From assembly GCA_038124765.1 (NCBI GenBank), contig JAYPCO010000045.1, positions 1 to 7,369 of the forward strand: a DNA stretch of 7,369 bases, read 5' to 3'. The stretch comes from HIMB59 sp038124765. GTDB taxonomy: Bacteria; Pseudomonadota; Alphaproteobacteria; HIMB59. The notes under the pieces were generated by a model that was not told the DNA's origin, did no database searches, and saw only the letters and a program-made list of their open reading frames with translations. Below, piece after piece: positions 1 through 7,300 of this stretch; position 1 is the first letter of the stretch; every line of letters starts with the position of its first letter. Made by a program: the position numbers and the translations under genes.

Positions 1-4
1 TTTT

Positions 5-18
5 TTGATCTAAATCAA
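5..18. promoter_or_regulatory. FNR/FixK-type operator upstream of the sulfur operon
   Basis: The site reads TTGAT-CTAA-ATCAA, a perfect match to the TTGAT-N4-ATCAA consensus of the CRP/FNR family (FNR, FixK, Dnr and relatives). Its centre lies between positions 11 and 12, which is 41.5 bases before the A of the start codon at 53. That is the classic class II activator position if transcription begins at or next to that A. Which family member binds, and whether the signal is oxygen, nitric oxide or sulfane sulfur, cannot be read from the site. A match this exact is unlikely by chance in so short a leader, although the region is AT-rich. Confidence 0.6.
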
Positions 19-37
19 AGATTTTTTGGATTTTTAG

Positions 38-46
38 TGCTAATAA
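38..46 (+). promoter_or_regulatory. Extended -10 element of the sulfur operon promoter
   Basis: TGC followed by TAATAA forms a TG-N extended -10 element with hexamer 41-46. If the hexamer occupies -12 to -7, the transcription start falls at position 53, the A of the ATG, giving a leaderless mRNA. No recognisable -35 hexamer is present at the expected place; the FNR-type box covers it, as at activator-dependent promoters. No Shine-Dalgarno sequence precedes the ATG, which fits leaderless translation. The call rests on spacing and sequence alone. Confidence 0.4.
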
Positions 47-52
47 TTCTGC

Positions 53-1084
53 ATGATATTCAGACAATTATTTGACCACAGTTCCTCTACCTATACTTAT
101 GTAGTTGCAAGTAGAAAAGGCGGTGAGGCTTTGGTGATCGACCCCGTTTTAGAAAACGTGGAGCGATATATCAAACTCATGGAAGAGTTAGATTTAAAAT
201 TAGTAAAGGTAATTGATACGCATATTCATGCTGATCATATATCCGGCATGGCGGAATTAAGAGACAGAACTAACTGCGTTACTATCATGGGAGATGCAAC
301 GCCAAGCGATGTTGTTTCCATGCAGGTCAAAGACAATGATGATATCACCATTGAGGGAGTTAAATTAAAAGCCCTCCATACACCAGGACATACAAACGAC
401 TCGTATAGTTATTTAATGAACGATCGAATTTTCTCAGGAGACACCTTGCTCATTCGTGGCACAGGTCGAACAGATTTTCAAAACGGTGATCCCTATGACT
501 CCTATAACTCTATTTTTGAAAGATTATTAAAGTTACCAGAAGATACCTTATTGTACCCTGCTCATGACTATAAAGGCGATACCGTCAGTACTATTGGAGA
601 GGAGAAAAAATTCAACCCTCGACTACAAGTATCATCTGCTGAAGAGTATGCCAATATCATGAATAATTTAAACCTTCCAGATCCTAAGATGATGGATATT
701 GCGGTTCCAGGAAATTTAAAATTAGGTATTGATATGACCAGACAGAAAAATACTAATGGTTTAACCGTAGAACAATTTCAAAATGCTCTAAGTAATGATG
801 AGTATGTCCTTCTTGATTTAAGAGAAGACACTGAAATTAATAGAGACGGACAATTAAAAAATTCAATCCATGTCCCGTTCAGTAAAGTCTCTGATTACTT
901 AATCAAAGAGAAAGAAAACTTAAATAATAAAAAAGTTTTAATGTATTGTGCTGTTGGACACCGCTCCACCTTGGCAGTCCAAATTTCTAAATCTTATGAT
1001 TATAAAAATACCTTCCATCTCATGGGCGGAATTAAAAACTGGGAGGCTCAAGGGGCCCCCATTATTAAAAAGGATCATCATTAA
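53..1084 (+). CDS. Persulfide dioxygenase-rhodanese fusion (ETHE1/PRF/CstB-like)
   Basis: This 343-residue cytoplasmic enzyme has two domains. Residues 1 to about 230 are an ETHE1-type metallo-beta-lactamase fold: THIHADH gives H57, H59, D61 and H62, followed by H113 (PGH), D130 (SGD) and H171 (PAHDY). By family analogy H57, H113 and D130 are the 2-His-1-Asp ligands of the mononuclear iron that oxidises glutathione persulfide with O2 to sulfite. Residues about 235-340 are a rhodanese domain with a complete active loop CAVGHR and nucleophile C299, expected to move sulfane sulfur between thiosulfate/sulfite and glutathione. The length and domain order match the bacterial PDO-rhodanese fusions (PRF type); staphylococcal CstB is longer. 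The start MIFRQLF is the usual family N-terminus. It heads a three-gene operon and lacks a Shine-Dalgarno sequence. The domain assignment is secure; substrate preference is inferred from the family. Confidence 0.93.
   Translation: MIFRQLFDHSSSTYTYVVASRKGGEALVIDPVLENVERYIKLMEELDLKLVKVIDTHIHADHISGMAELRDRTNCVTIMGDATPSDVVSMQVKDNDDITIEGVKLKALHTPGHTNDSYSYLMNDRIFSGDTLLIRGTGRTDFQNGDPYDSYNSIFERLLKLPEDTLLYPAHDYKGDTVSTIGEEKKFNPRLQVSSAEEYANIMNNLNLPDPKMMDIAVPGNLKLGIDMTRQKNTNGLTVEQFQNALSNDEYVLLDLREDTEINRDGQLKNSIHVPFSKVSDYLIKEKENLNNKKVLMYCAVGHRSTLAVQISKSYDYKNTFHLMGGIKNWEAQGAPIIKKDHH
1070..1074 (+). promoter_or_regulatory. Shine-Dalgarno site for the second operon gene
   Basis: AAGGA lies inside the 3' end of the dioxygenase gene, nine bases before the ATG at 1084. 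It shows that the organism uses Shine-Dalgarno initiation at internal operon genes, which contrasts with its absence before the first gene at 53. Confidence 0.5.
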
Positions 1085-1410
1085 TGTCATTTAAATCAAT
1101 CAATATTCAAGAGTCCGCACAATTAATTAGTGAGGGCACTTTAGTAGTCGATGTGCGTGAACCCGGAGAATATAACGAGGCGCATCTTGCTGATAGTGTC
1201 TTAATTCCCCTCGGAGAAATATCTGCCGAGAAAGTTAATCAGGCCAATCCTGAAAACAAGAAAATACTTATTCACTGTCGCTCTGGAAAAAGATCTAAGG
1301 TGGCGGCTAACATCCTAGTTAATCAAAATTATGCCGGTGAAATCTTTGATATGGATGCAGGCATCAACGGTTGGATTGAATCTGGACAGCCAGTAGTCTC
1401 CGATAATTAA
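1084..1410 (+). CDS. Single-domain rhodanese sulfurtransferase
   Basis: The 108-residue protein is one rhodanese-like domain (GlpE/PspE size class) with no signal peptide, so it is likely cytoplasmic. Visible landmarks are the VVDVREPGEY strand near residues 21-30, the HLADSVLIPL segment at 34-43 and the active loop CRSGKR with nucleophile C65, followed by the GINGW motif at 93-97 typical of the family. All residues needed for persulfide transfer are present. Its ATG shares one base with the stop of the dioxygenase (TAATG), so translation is probably coupled, helped by an upstream AAGGA. In this operon it probably passes sulfane sulfur between glutathione, sulfite and thiosulfate beside the fused rhodanese domain, giving the operon two independent rhodanese active sites. 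The exact donor and acceptor cannot be read from sequence. Confidence 0.92.
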   Translation: MSFKSINIQESAQLISEGTLVVDVREPGEYNEAHLADSVLIPLGEISAEKVNQANPENKKILIHCRSGKRSKVAANILVNQNYAGEIFDMDAGINGWIESGQPVVSDN

Positions 1411-2204
1411 TGTTTATATTAGGTTTACTAGGAGCCTTTATTATGGGCTCAGTTCTCTCATTGCTTGGGGCGGGCGGTTCAATTTTAACTATGCCTGTCT
1501 TAGTTTATTTATTTGCCATACCTGCAGTTGAGGCAACTACTTATTCTTTATTGCTAGTTGGTTTTACTGCTTTAATGGGATCGGTTGTTTATTTTAGACA
1601 GGGAACTATTGATACTAAAACTGCAATCATCTTTGGTATCCCTTCAATTTTGGGCGTGATACTTGCAAGACATTATTTGTTACCTGCCATTCCTGATCAA
1701 TTTGAGGCGGGCGTAACCATTACGAAAGATTTTTTAATCTTAATTACCTTTTCAATTTTGATGGTAGCTGCGGCTTTCATGATGATTTTTAATAAAAAGC
1801 CTGCAAAAACCAATGCTGAATTAGACAGCGTTAATAAAATTTTTTTAGTCATTATTGAGGGGCTGGTTGTAGGTGGTGTAACGGGTTTTGTTGGAGCTGG
1901 CGGAGGGTTTTTGATTATTCCTGCTTTAGTAATTCTGGCGGGCTTAGAGATGAAAATTGCCGTGGGTACATCTTTAATCATTATTGCATCCAAGTCGCTT
2001 TTTGGTTTTGGAGGAGATGTTTTAAGCGGATTTCAAACCGATTGGTTGTTTGTATTATATGTTTTAATTGCAACCATGATAGGAGTGCTCGCAGGCAACC
2101 ACTTATCTAAAAAGTTTACCGGCGATCAATTAAAGAAATATTTTGGTATTATGACTTTGGTCATTGGTATTTATATTGTTGCGGAACAACTAATCAACCT
2201 TTAG
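1410..2204 (+). CDS. TauE/SafE family membrane exporter (probable sulfite exporter)
   Basis: This 264-residue, strongly hydrophobic protein has about eight membrane segments and the internal duplication typical of TauE/SafE. The glycine-rich motif GAGGSILTMP near residues 20-29 is echoed by GAGGGFLIIP near 162-171, each followed by a related hydrophobic stretch. A hydrophilic loop at about 128-142 separates the two halves. Family members export sulfite, sulfoacetate or related organosulfur anions, and some act in the import direction. Its place after a persulfide dioxygenase, which makes sulfite, argues for sulfite or thiosulfate efflux; a TauE protein also sits in the staphylococcal cst sulfide-detoxification operon. 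The ATG overlaps the previous stop by one base (TAATG) with no clear Shine-Dalgarno, implying termination-reinitiation. Its TAG stop interlocks with the stop of the minus-strand gene at 2201. The substrate is inferred from context. Confidence 0.9.
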   Translation: MFILGLLGAFIMGSVLSLLGAGGSILTMPVLVYLFAIPAVEATTYSLLLVGFTALMGSVVYFRQGTIDTKTAIIFGIPSILGVILARHYLLPAIPDQFEAGVTITKDFLILITFSILMVAAAFMMIFNKKPAKTNAELDSVNKIFLVIIEGLVVGGVTGFVGAGGGFLIIPALVILAGLEMKIAVGTSLIIIASKSLFGFGGDVLSGFQTDWLFVLYVLIATMIGVLAGNHLSKKFTGDQLKKYFGIMTLVIGIYIVAEQLINL

Positions 2205-2371
2205 CCAAAATAATTAGTACTGAGCATATAGTAAACAAGATACCCAACTAGACCCACGATCAAGATTATCAAGGGCACCGTTGATAATGCAAATGCTTGT
2301 CTGAAATTTTTATTAAAAATTAATAAACTGGCAATAAGCAAAACTAGTAATATTAATATTAATCTTATCAT
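2201..2371 (-). CDS. Small two-segment membrane protein, function unknown
   Basis: Reading the minus strand from the ATG at 2371 to the TAA at 2201 gives 56 codons: an N-terminal MIRLILILLVLL hydrophobic segment (about 3-18), a short basic polar turn (NKNFRQ, about 20-25) and a second hydrophobic segment (about 32-50). I do not recognise a family. Support for a real gene is the well-formed two-helix pattern with the charged residues confined to the turn, an AAGGA about 12 bases before the ATG (longer than ideal spacing), the fact that it fills an otherwise empty 240-base gap, and its stop codon interlocking with that of the exporter in the same four-base way as the convergent pair at 3218. 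AT-rich DNA can give hydrophobic chance frames, so it remains a candidate. It diverges from dapB across 73 bases. Confidence 0.55.
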   Translation of the reverse strand: MIRLILILLVLLIASLLIFNKNFRQAFALSTVPLIILIVGLVGYLVYYMLSTNYFG

Positions 2372-2444
2372 TTATTAGCATTATCCTTATTTTATTAAAT
2401 TTTGCTATTCCTCATGCTACATTTTCTGTATAAAACTGAAGAAA

Positions 2445-3221
2445 ATGACTAAAGTTAAAATAGCAATTGCTGGCGCCCTAGGAAGAATGGGACAAAATTT
2501 AATCAAATCAGGTCTAGCGCATGAAAGTGTAGAAATCATAGGGCTGTTTGATATTGAAAAAATTAATGAGCAATTTTTAAACTCAATGAATTTACCCTTA
2601 GACGTCTCACTAGAAAGAGAGCAGTCTTTTAAGGCAGCGGATGTCGTGATTGATTTTACTTCACCTAAAGCACTTTTTAATTTTACAGAAAGCGCCGTTG
2701 CACAGCAAACAGGATTAGTTATAGGAACCACGGGGCTAGAAGACCAACACTTTAAGTTAATGCAACAAACGGGCAAGGCCACAAAAGTATTCTATGCGCC
2801 TAACATGAGTTTTGGTGTAAACGCTTTTTTTGAAATAGCTAAAAAAACTGCTTCCCACTTAAAAAATTTTGACATTGAAATTATTGAAACCCATCACCGT
2901 TTCAAAAAAGACGCGCCTAGCGGTACCGCAATTAAGTTAGGCGAAGAAATTGCTAGTGAGTTGGGTTTAAGCAAAGATAACTTCAACTTTAATAGGCAGC
3001 AAGAGGTTGCAGAACGCAAAAAGAATGAAATTGGTTTCTCTTCTATTCGAGGGGGGAACATTCCAGGAGAGCACACTGTCATTTTCCACGGTGAACATGA
3101 AAGTATTGAATTAACCCACCGCGCTTTTAATCGACAAATATTTTCAGATGGTGCTATTCAAGCAGCTGTTTGGCTATCTCAGCAAAACAATGGGTATTAT
3201 ACTTACAAGGATATGTTTTAA
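2445..3221 (+). CDS. dapB: 4-hydroxy-tetrahydrodipicolinate reductase
   Basis: The 258-residue cytoplasmic enzyme reduces 4-hydroxy-tetrahydrodipicolinate to tetrahydrodipicolinate with NAD(P)H in the diaminopimelate pathway, which supplies lysine and peptidoglycan cross-links. The N-terminal dinucleotide fold shows IAGALGRMGQ (residues 8-17) and GTTGL (94-98). The substrate and catalytic motif ETHHRFKKDAPSGT (148-161) contains H150 and K154, corresponding to H159 and K163 of the E. coli enzyme. RGGNIPGEHTV near 202-212 and the C-terminal GAIQAAVWL match the family, and the length is slightly below the usual 265-275. The ATG at 2445 places the GRMG motif at the normal distance from the N-terminus; the upstream ribosome site is weak (GAAG). 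No other lysine gene is in view, so it appears to be a stand-alone unit, tail-to-tail with the DUF2244 gene. Confidence 0.96.
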   Translation: MTKVKIAIAGALGRMGQNLIKSGLAHESVEIIGLFDIEKINEQFLNSMNLPLDVSLEREQSFKAADVVIDFTSPKALFNFTESAVAQQTGLVIGTTGLEDQHFKLMQQTGKATKVFYAPNMSFGVNAFFEIAKKTASHLKNFDIEIIETHHRFKKDAPSGTAIKLGEEIASELGLSKDNFNFNRQQEVAERKKNEIGFSSIRGGNIPGEHTVIFHGEHESIELTHRAFNRQIFSDGAIQAAVWLSQQNNGYYTYKDMF

Positions 3222-3652
3222 GTATATCGCGATTTATATCGCTCGATAATTTTTTTTAATTTTAATCTTTTTTTACTGCTTAAAAAATTAGCAAAAATAT
3301 TTCTTTTGCCTGCATAGTGTAAGCTTAAGCTATCATCATTGTTTTTAATTTGGCTCCACTGAAGATTGTATTTTTGATCATCGAGCATTTCTTGATCGTG
3401 AATTTTTTGAATTTGAATTTCGTTATTCTCTAAAGTTAGTTTTTGTTTGTTTTTGGAATAATTGTAATAGAGCACTGTACAGCTAACCAAAATTCCAAAT
3501 TCAACGAGACCAAAAATTAGGATAGGCCAAGCACCTACTATTAAAAACCGAATGCCGATAAAAAAAATTAAAAATCCTGTAAAAATTAAGAAATAAATAA
3601 TCTGTTTGTTATTCAAACTTTTGTTTGGTTTAATGGTAATCTGCTTTTTCAT
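3218..3652 (-). CDS. DUF2244 family integral membrane protein
   Basis: The 144-residue protein starts with the IKPNKSLN motif (compare PNRSL in the family), followed by two hydrophobic segments (about 19-37 and 42-64) around a conserved GAWPILIFGLVEFG stretch. A cytoplasmic C-terminal domain follows, with LQWSQIK and a final SLHYAGKRNIFANFLS block that matches the family's 'R-L..HG....G.FLS..E' ending. The biochemical role of DUF2244 is unknown. In alphaproteobacteria these genes are often found next to nth, as here, where the two ATG/GTG starts are divergent and only one base apart. There is no Shine-Dalgarno ahead of its ATG. Its stop interlocks with that of dapB. The family call rests on motif memory, without a profile search. 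Confidence 0.8.
   Translation of the reverse strand: MKKQITIKPNKSLNNKQIIYFLIFTGFLIFFIGIRFLIVGAWPILIFGLVEFGILVSCTVLYYNYSKNKQKLTLENNEIQIQKIHDQEMLDDQKYNLQWSQIKNNDDSLSLHYAGKRNIFANFLSSKKRLKLKKIIERYKSRYT
3223..3257 (+). terminator. Possible weak intrinsic terminator downstream of dapB
   Basis: GCGAT (3229-3233), a TTAT loop and ATCGC (3238-3242) form a five-base-pair hairpin immediately after the dapB stop, with a run of eight T at 3250-3257. The stem is short and seven bases separate it from the T run, so efficiency would be modest. The element lies within the 3' coding end of the opposite-strand DUF2244 gene. The same bases include a direct duplication of TATATCGC (3223-3230 and 3235-3242). Confidence 0.3.
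3606..3634 (+). promoter_or_regulatory. Candidate sigma70-type promoter for nth inside the DUF2244 gene
   Basis: TTGTTA (3606-3611) and TTTAAT (3629-3634) match the -35 and -10 consensus at four and five of six positions with an ideal 17-base spacer. Transcription would start near 3641, about 13 bases before the GTG of nth. The starts of nth and the DUF2244 gene are one base apart, so any proximal nth promoter must lie in DUF2244 coding sequence. AT-rich DNA yields chance matches, so this is tentative. Confidence 0.3.
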
Positions 3653-3653
3653 C

Positions 3654-4310
3654 GTGGATAAAACAACACTTAATCAAATTTTTTCCAAATTATCAAAAGC
3701 TATTCCTGCACCCAAATCTGATTTGGAGTATCTAAATAATTATACTTTATTAGTGGCTGTTGTTTTATCTGCACAATCAACAGATGCGCAGGTTAATAAA
3801 GCAACTCAACCATTATTTAAAAAATACGATACCCCTGAAAAAATAGTTCAATTAGGATTAAGTGGCTTAATCCCGTATGTCAAAAGCATTGGTTTATTTA
3901 ATTCAAAAGCAAAAAATGTAATTTCATTATCTAAAATATTAATTGAAAAACACCAAAGTACCGTACCGGAAAGTTTTGATCAATTATGTGAGTTGCCAGG
4001 GGTAGGAAGAAAGACGGCTAATGTTGTCATGAGCGTTGCTTTTGGGCATACAACAATCGCTGTAGATACGCACGTTTTTCGATTATCAAGAAGGTTAAAT
4101 TTAAGTATTGGCGACACTCCCGAGGCGGTTGAAAAAGATTTAATGAAAGTAGTTCCAGATAAATACAAGAAAGCGGCGCATCACCTGCTCATATTGCACG
4201 GTCGATATACTTGCAAGGCTAGAAACCCTGAGTGTGAAAATTGTATCATTTCGAGAGAATGTACTCATTTTCAGAATGTTAAGTATGGAAAATTGAAAAA
4301 TTTCCTATAA
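3654..4310 (+). CDS. nth: Endonuclease III (DNA glycosylase/AP lyase)
   Basis: The bifunctional base-excision repair enzyme removes oxidised pyrimidines and nicks the abasic site. With the GTG at 3654 as start it is 218 residues, and key residues fall at exactly the E. coli Nth numbers: K120 (Schiff-base lysine in the helix-hairpin-helix ELPGVGRKTANVV), D138 (AVDTH) and the [4Fe-4S] cysteines C187, C194, C197 and C203 with spacing C-X6-C-X2-C-X5-C. Extending to the TTG at 3606 or ATG at 3633 would add non-homologous residues that are the complement of the DUF2244 N-terminus, so the GTG is preferred. There is no Shine-Dalgarno. A basic tail of a few residues follows the cluster. It is probably co-transcribed with pyc, 24 bases downstream on the same strand. 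Confidence 0.95.
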   Translation: MDKTTLNQIFSKLSKAIPAPKSDLEYLNNYTLLVAVVLSAQSTDAQVNKATQPLFKKYDTPEKIVQLGLSGLIPYVKSIGLFNSKAKNVISLSKILIEKHQSTVPESFDQLCELPGVGRKTANVVMSVAFGHTTIAVDTHVFRLSRRLNLSIGDTPEAVEKDLMKVVPDKYKKAAHHLLILHGRYTCKARNPECENCIISRECTHFQNVKYGKLKNFL

Positions 4311-4334
4311 AACAATTAACCAAACCTATACCCA

Positions 4335-7300
4335 ATGAGACCAATAAAAAAAATATTAATAGCGAATAGAAGTGAAATCGCCATCCGTATATCGCGCGCG
4401 GCGACTGAATTGGGTTATAAAACAGTTTCCATTTACTCTTACGAAGATCGATTTGCACTGCATCGATTCAAAACGGATGAAAGCTATTTAGTCGGCTCTG
4501 GTCTGGGACCCATCCAAGCCTACTTAGATTTTAAAGGTATTGTTCAAATAGCTTTGAACTCTGGCTGTGATGCAATTCATCCTGGCTATGGATTTTTATC
4601 TGAAAATCCAGAATTCGCTGATGAATGCGCTAAACATAATATTTTATTTGTTGGACCATCGTCCAAAATTATGCGATCCCTTGGAAATAAAGTTGAAGCT
4701 AAAAAAACCGCTGATAAAGCAAAAGTACCAACTATTCCTTCCACTGGCCCGCTACCCAAAGATATTAAAAAGTGTAAAGCATTGGCTAAAAAAATTGGCT
4801 ACCCAATTATGCTCAAAGCATCATGGGGTGGCGGCGGAAGAGGTATGCGAGTAATTCGCAAAGAAACAGAATTAGAAAATCAAATTAACACTGCACGACG
4901 CGAGGCTAAAAGTGCTTTCGGCAAAGATGATGTTTTCTTCGAAAAATTGATTGAACAGGCATACCACGTCGAGGTTCAAATTATCGGTGATACCCATGGT
5001 AACATAGTCCACTTATTCGAGCGTGATTGTTCACTTCAACGACGCCATCAAAAGGTCGTGGAGCGCGCACCAGCAGCTTATTTAACCTCTAAAGAAAGGG
5101 AAGTAATTTGTGAAGCGGGCGTGCGTATTGGAAAACAAGTCGATTACTCCTGTGCAGGAACTGTCGAATTCTTAATGGATGCTAAATCTAGAGAGTTCTT
5201 CTTTATTGAGGTGAATCCTAGAGTTCAGGTAGAACACACTGTTACAGAAGAAATAACAGGTATTGATATTGTTAAGGCACAGTTTTTATTAGCTGCCGGA
5301 GCAAAAATTGGAGATGGAATTTGTGGTGTCCCGCATCAGCAAGACATTCAAATGAAAGGACACGCGATACAATCTCGTGTTACAACGGAAGATGCAGCTA
5401 ATGATTTCGCCCCAGACTATGGAAAAATAAGTGTTTATCGATCTGCAAGCGGATTAGGTATTCGTCTAGATGCGGGTACAGCGGCCACAGGAACTATTAT
5501 CACACCTTATTATGACTCTTTATTAGTAAAGGTAACATCAAAAGGACAAACCCCCATTGAAGCCAAAAAGAGAATGGAAAGAGCGCTCAGCGAGTTTAGA
5601 GTTCGTGGAGTTAAAACTAATATCCCATTTCTTTTAAAGCTTATCAATCATCCGGGGTTTGATACATTTACTTACCATACAAAGTTTATTGATAGTGAAA
5701 AAAGTCTTTTCCAATTTTCTTCTCGCAAAGACAGAGCAACCAAAGTTCTAAATTTCCTAGCAGAGGTTATTGTCAACGGTAATCCCGAAGTAGCAAACAG
5801 ACCTCAATTAAGAGAGACCACGCCCGCTAAGCTATCTGATTTCGGCATTGCCAAATCTAAAAAAGCCAAGACAGCCGTAACAAAAACTTTTAAACAAATT
5901 TTAGATGAAAAAGGTCCTGCTGCAGTAGCGGATGCAGTACTGAAAGAGAAAAAATTATTATTAACCGATACAACTTTTAGAGACGCTCATCAGTCTTTAA
6001 TTGCTACGCGAATGAGAACCCAGGATATGTTGGGTATTACAGATTTATATGAGAACAGATTAAAAAATTTATTTTCTGTCGAGTGTTGGGGTGGTGCAAC
6101 GTTTGATGTTGCTCTTCGTTTCCTTCATGAGGATCCTTGGTCACGACTTGAAAAACTTCGTGAACAAATGCCATCCGCATTATTACAAATGCTATTTCGA
6201 GGATCGAATGCACTCGGGTATACAAACTATCCTGATAATGTGCTCAGAAGATTTATTCAACTATCTGCAAAATCTGGAATTGATGTTTTTAGAATTTTTG
6301 ACGCCCTCAACTGGATAGAAAATATGCGTGTTTCTATTGATGAAGTTTTAAAGTCTGGAAAAATTTGCGAAGCTTCAATTTGTTACTCGGGTGATCTTTC
6401 ATCTCCATCAGAGACCAAGTATACTTTAGATTACTATCTAAAAATGGCTGAAAAGCTGGAAAAAATGGGCATCCACTTCTTGGCCATTAAGGATATGGCT
6501 GGGCTCTGTAAGCCAAAGGCCGCAAAAATATTATTTAAAGAACTGAAGAAAAACATCAAAGTCCCAATCCACTTCCACACACATGATACAAGTGGTAATG
6601 GGGTAGCTACTATACTAAGTGCTACGGATGCAGGTGTGGATATAGCGGATGTTGCAATTGACTCTTGGTCTGGTTTTACTTCTCAACCTAGTTTTGGTGC
6701 AGTATTAGAATCTTTAGATGGAAGTAGTCGTGATCCTAAAATTTCATCAGCGGTGATTAGGTCAGCAGCTAACTACTGGGAAGGTGTTAGAAAACATTAT
6801 CAGCCATTTGAAAGCAAGACACGAACAAGTATGTCTGAAGTTTATTTACATCAAATGCCCGGCGGCCAATATACCAATTTAAGAGAGCAAGCACGATCTA
6901 TGGGTATCACCGATGCTCGTTGGCCAGAGCTCGCATCGATGTATGCAGAAGTAAATAAAATTTTTGGAGATGTAATTAAAGTAACTCCTATTTCGAAAGT
7001 AGTGGGAGACATGGCTATTTATATGTTAGCGAATAATATTCAAATCGCGGATGTCTTAGACCCTAAAAAAGATGTTGGTTTTCCAGCATCAGTGATTGAG
7101 TTTTTTAGTGGTCGCCTTGGCCAGCCGTATAAAGGGTTCCCAAAAGTTTTACAAAAGAAGGTTCTGAAAGGCAAAAAACCCATTTCTTATAGATTTGGAT
7201 CAAAATTAAAATCATTAAATATAAAAGATAAAAATTTAGAATTAGATAAAAAATACAAAGAGAAGGTTTCTGAAAAAGACACTCTTTCGTATATTTTCTT

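Noticed and set aside
1697..1993. Minus-strand frame of 98 codons opposite the TauE gene
   Set aside because: Composition is dominated by lysine, isoleucine and proline as expected for the complement of a hydrophobic gene; no motif and no independent start signal.
2372..2380. The 9-base TGCTAATAA upstream of the small minus-strand gene is identical to the extended -10 element at 38-46
   Set aside because: It directly abuts the ATG, so a start site from it would fall inside the coding region; most likely chance in AT-rich DNA.
2427..2434. TGTATAAA as a -10 element for dapB
   Set aside because: No -35 lies at 16-18 bases (TTGCTA at 2402 is 21 away) and the implied leader would be only about four bases; too weak to list as a promoter.
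2417..2782. Minus-strand open frame of 121 codons opposite dapB
   Set aside because: It lies antisense to the secure dapB gene, has a cysteine- and serine-rich composition with no family resemblance, and overlaps the dapB start region; a shadow frame.
3606..3653. Longer N-terminus of nth from TTG 3606 or ATG 3633
   Set aside because: The extra 16 residues are the complement of the DUF2244 start and match nothing in Nth; the GTG at 3654 puts K120, D138 and the four cysteines at exactly the E. coli numbers.
4567..4854. Plus-strand frame of 95 codons inside pyc
   Set aside because: Pyc is continuous and conserved through this stretch, including the ATP-grasp loop; the frame is an out-of-phase shadow. 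The same applies to the frames at 6037-6225, 6091-6318 and 7105-7353.
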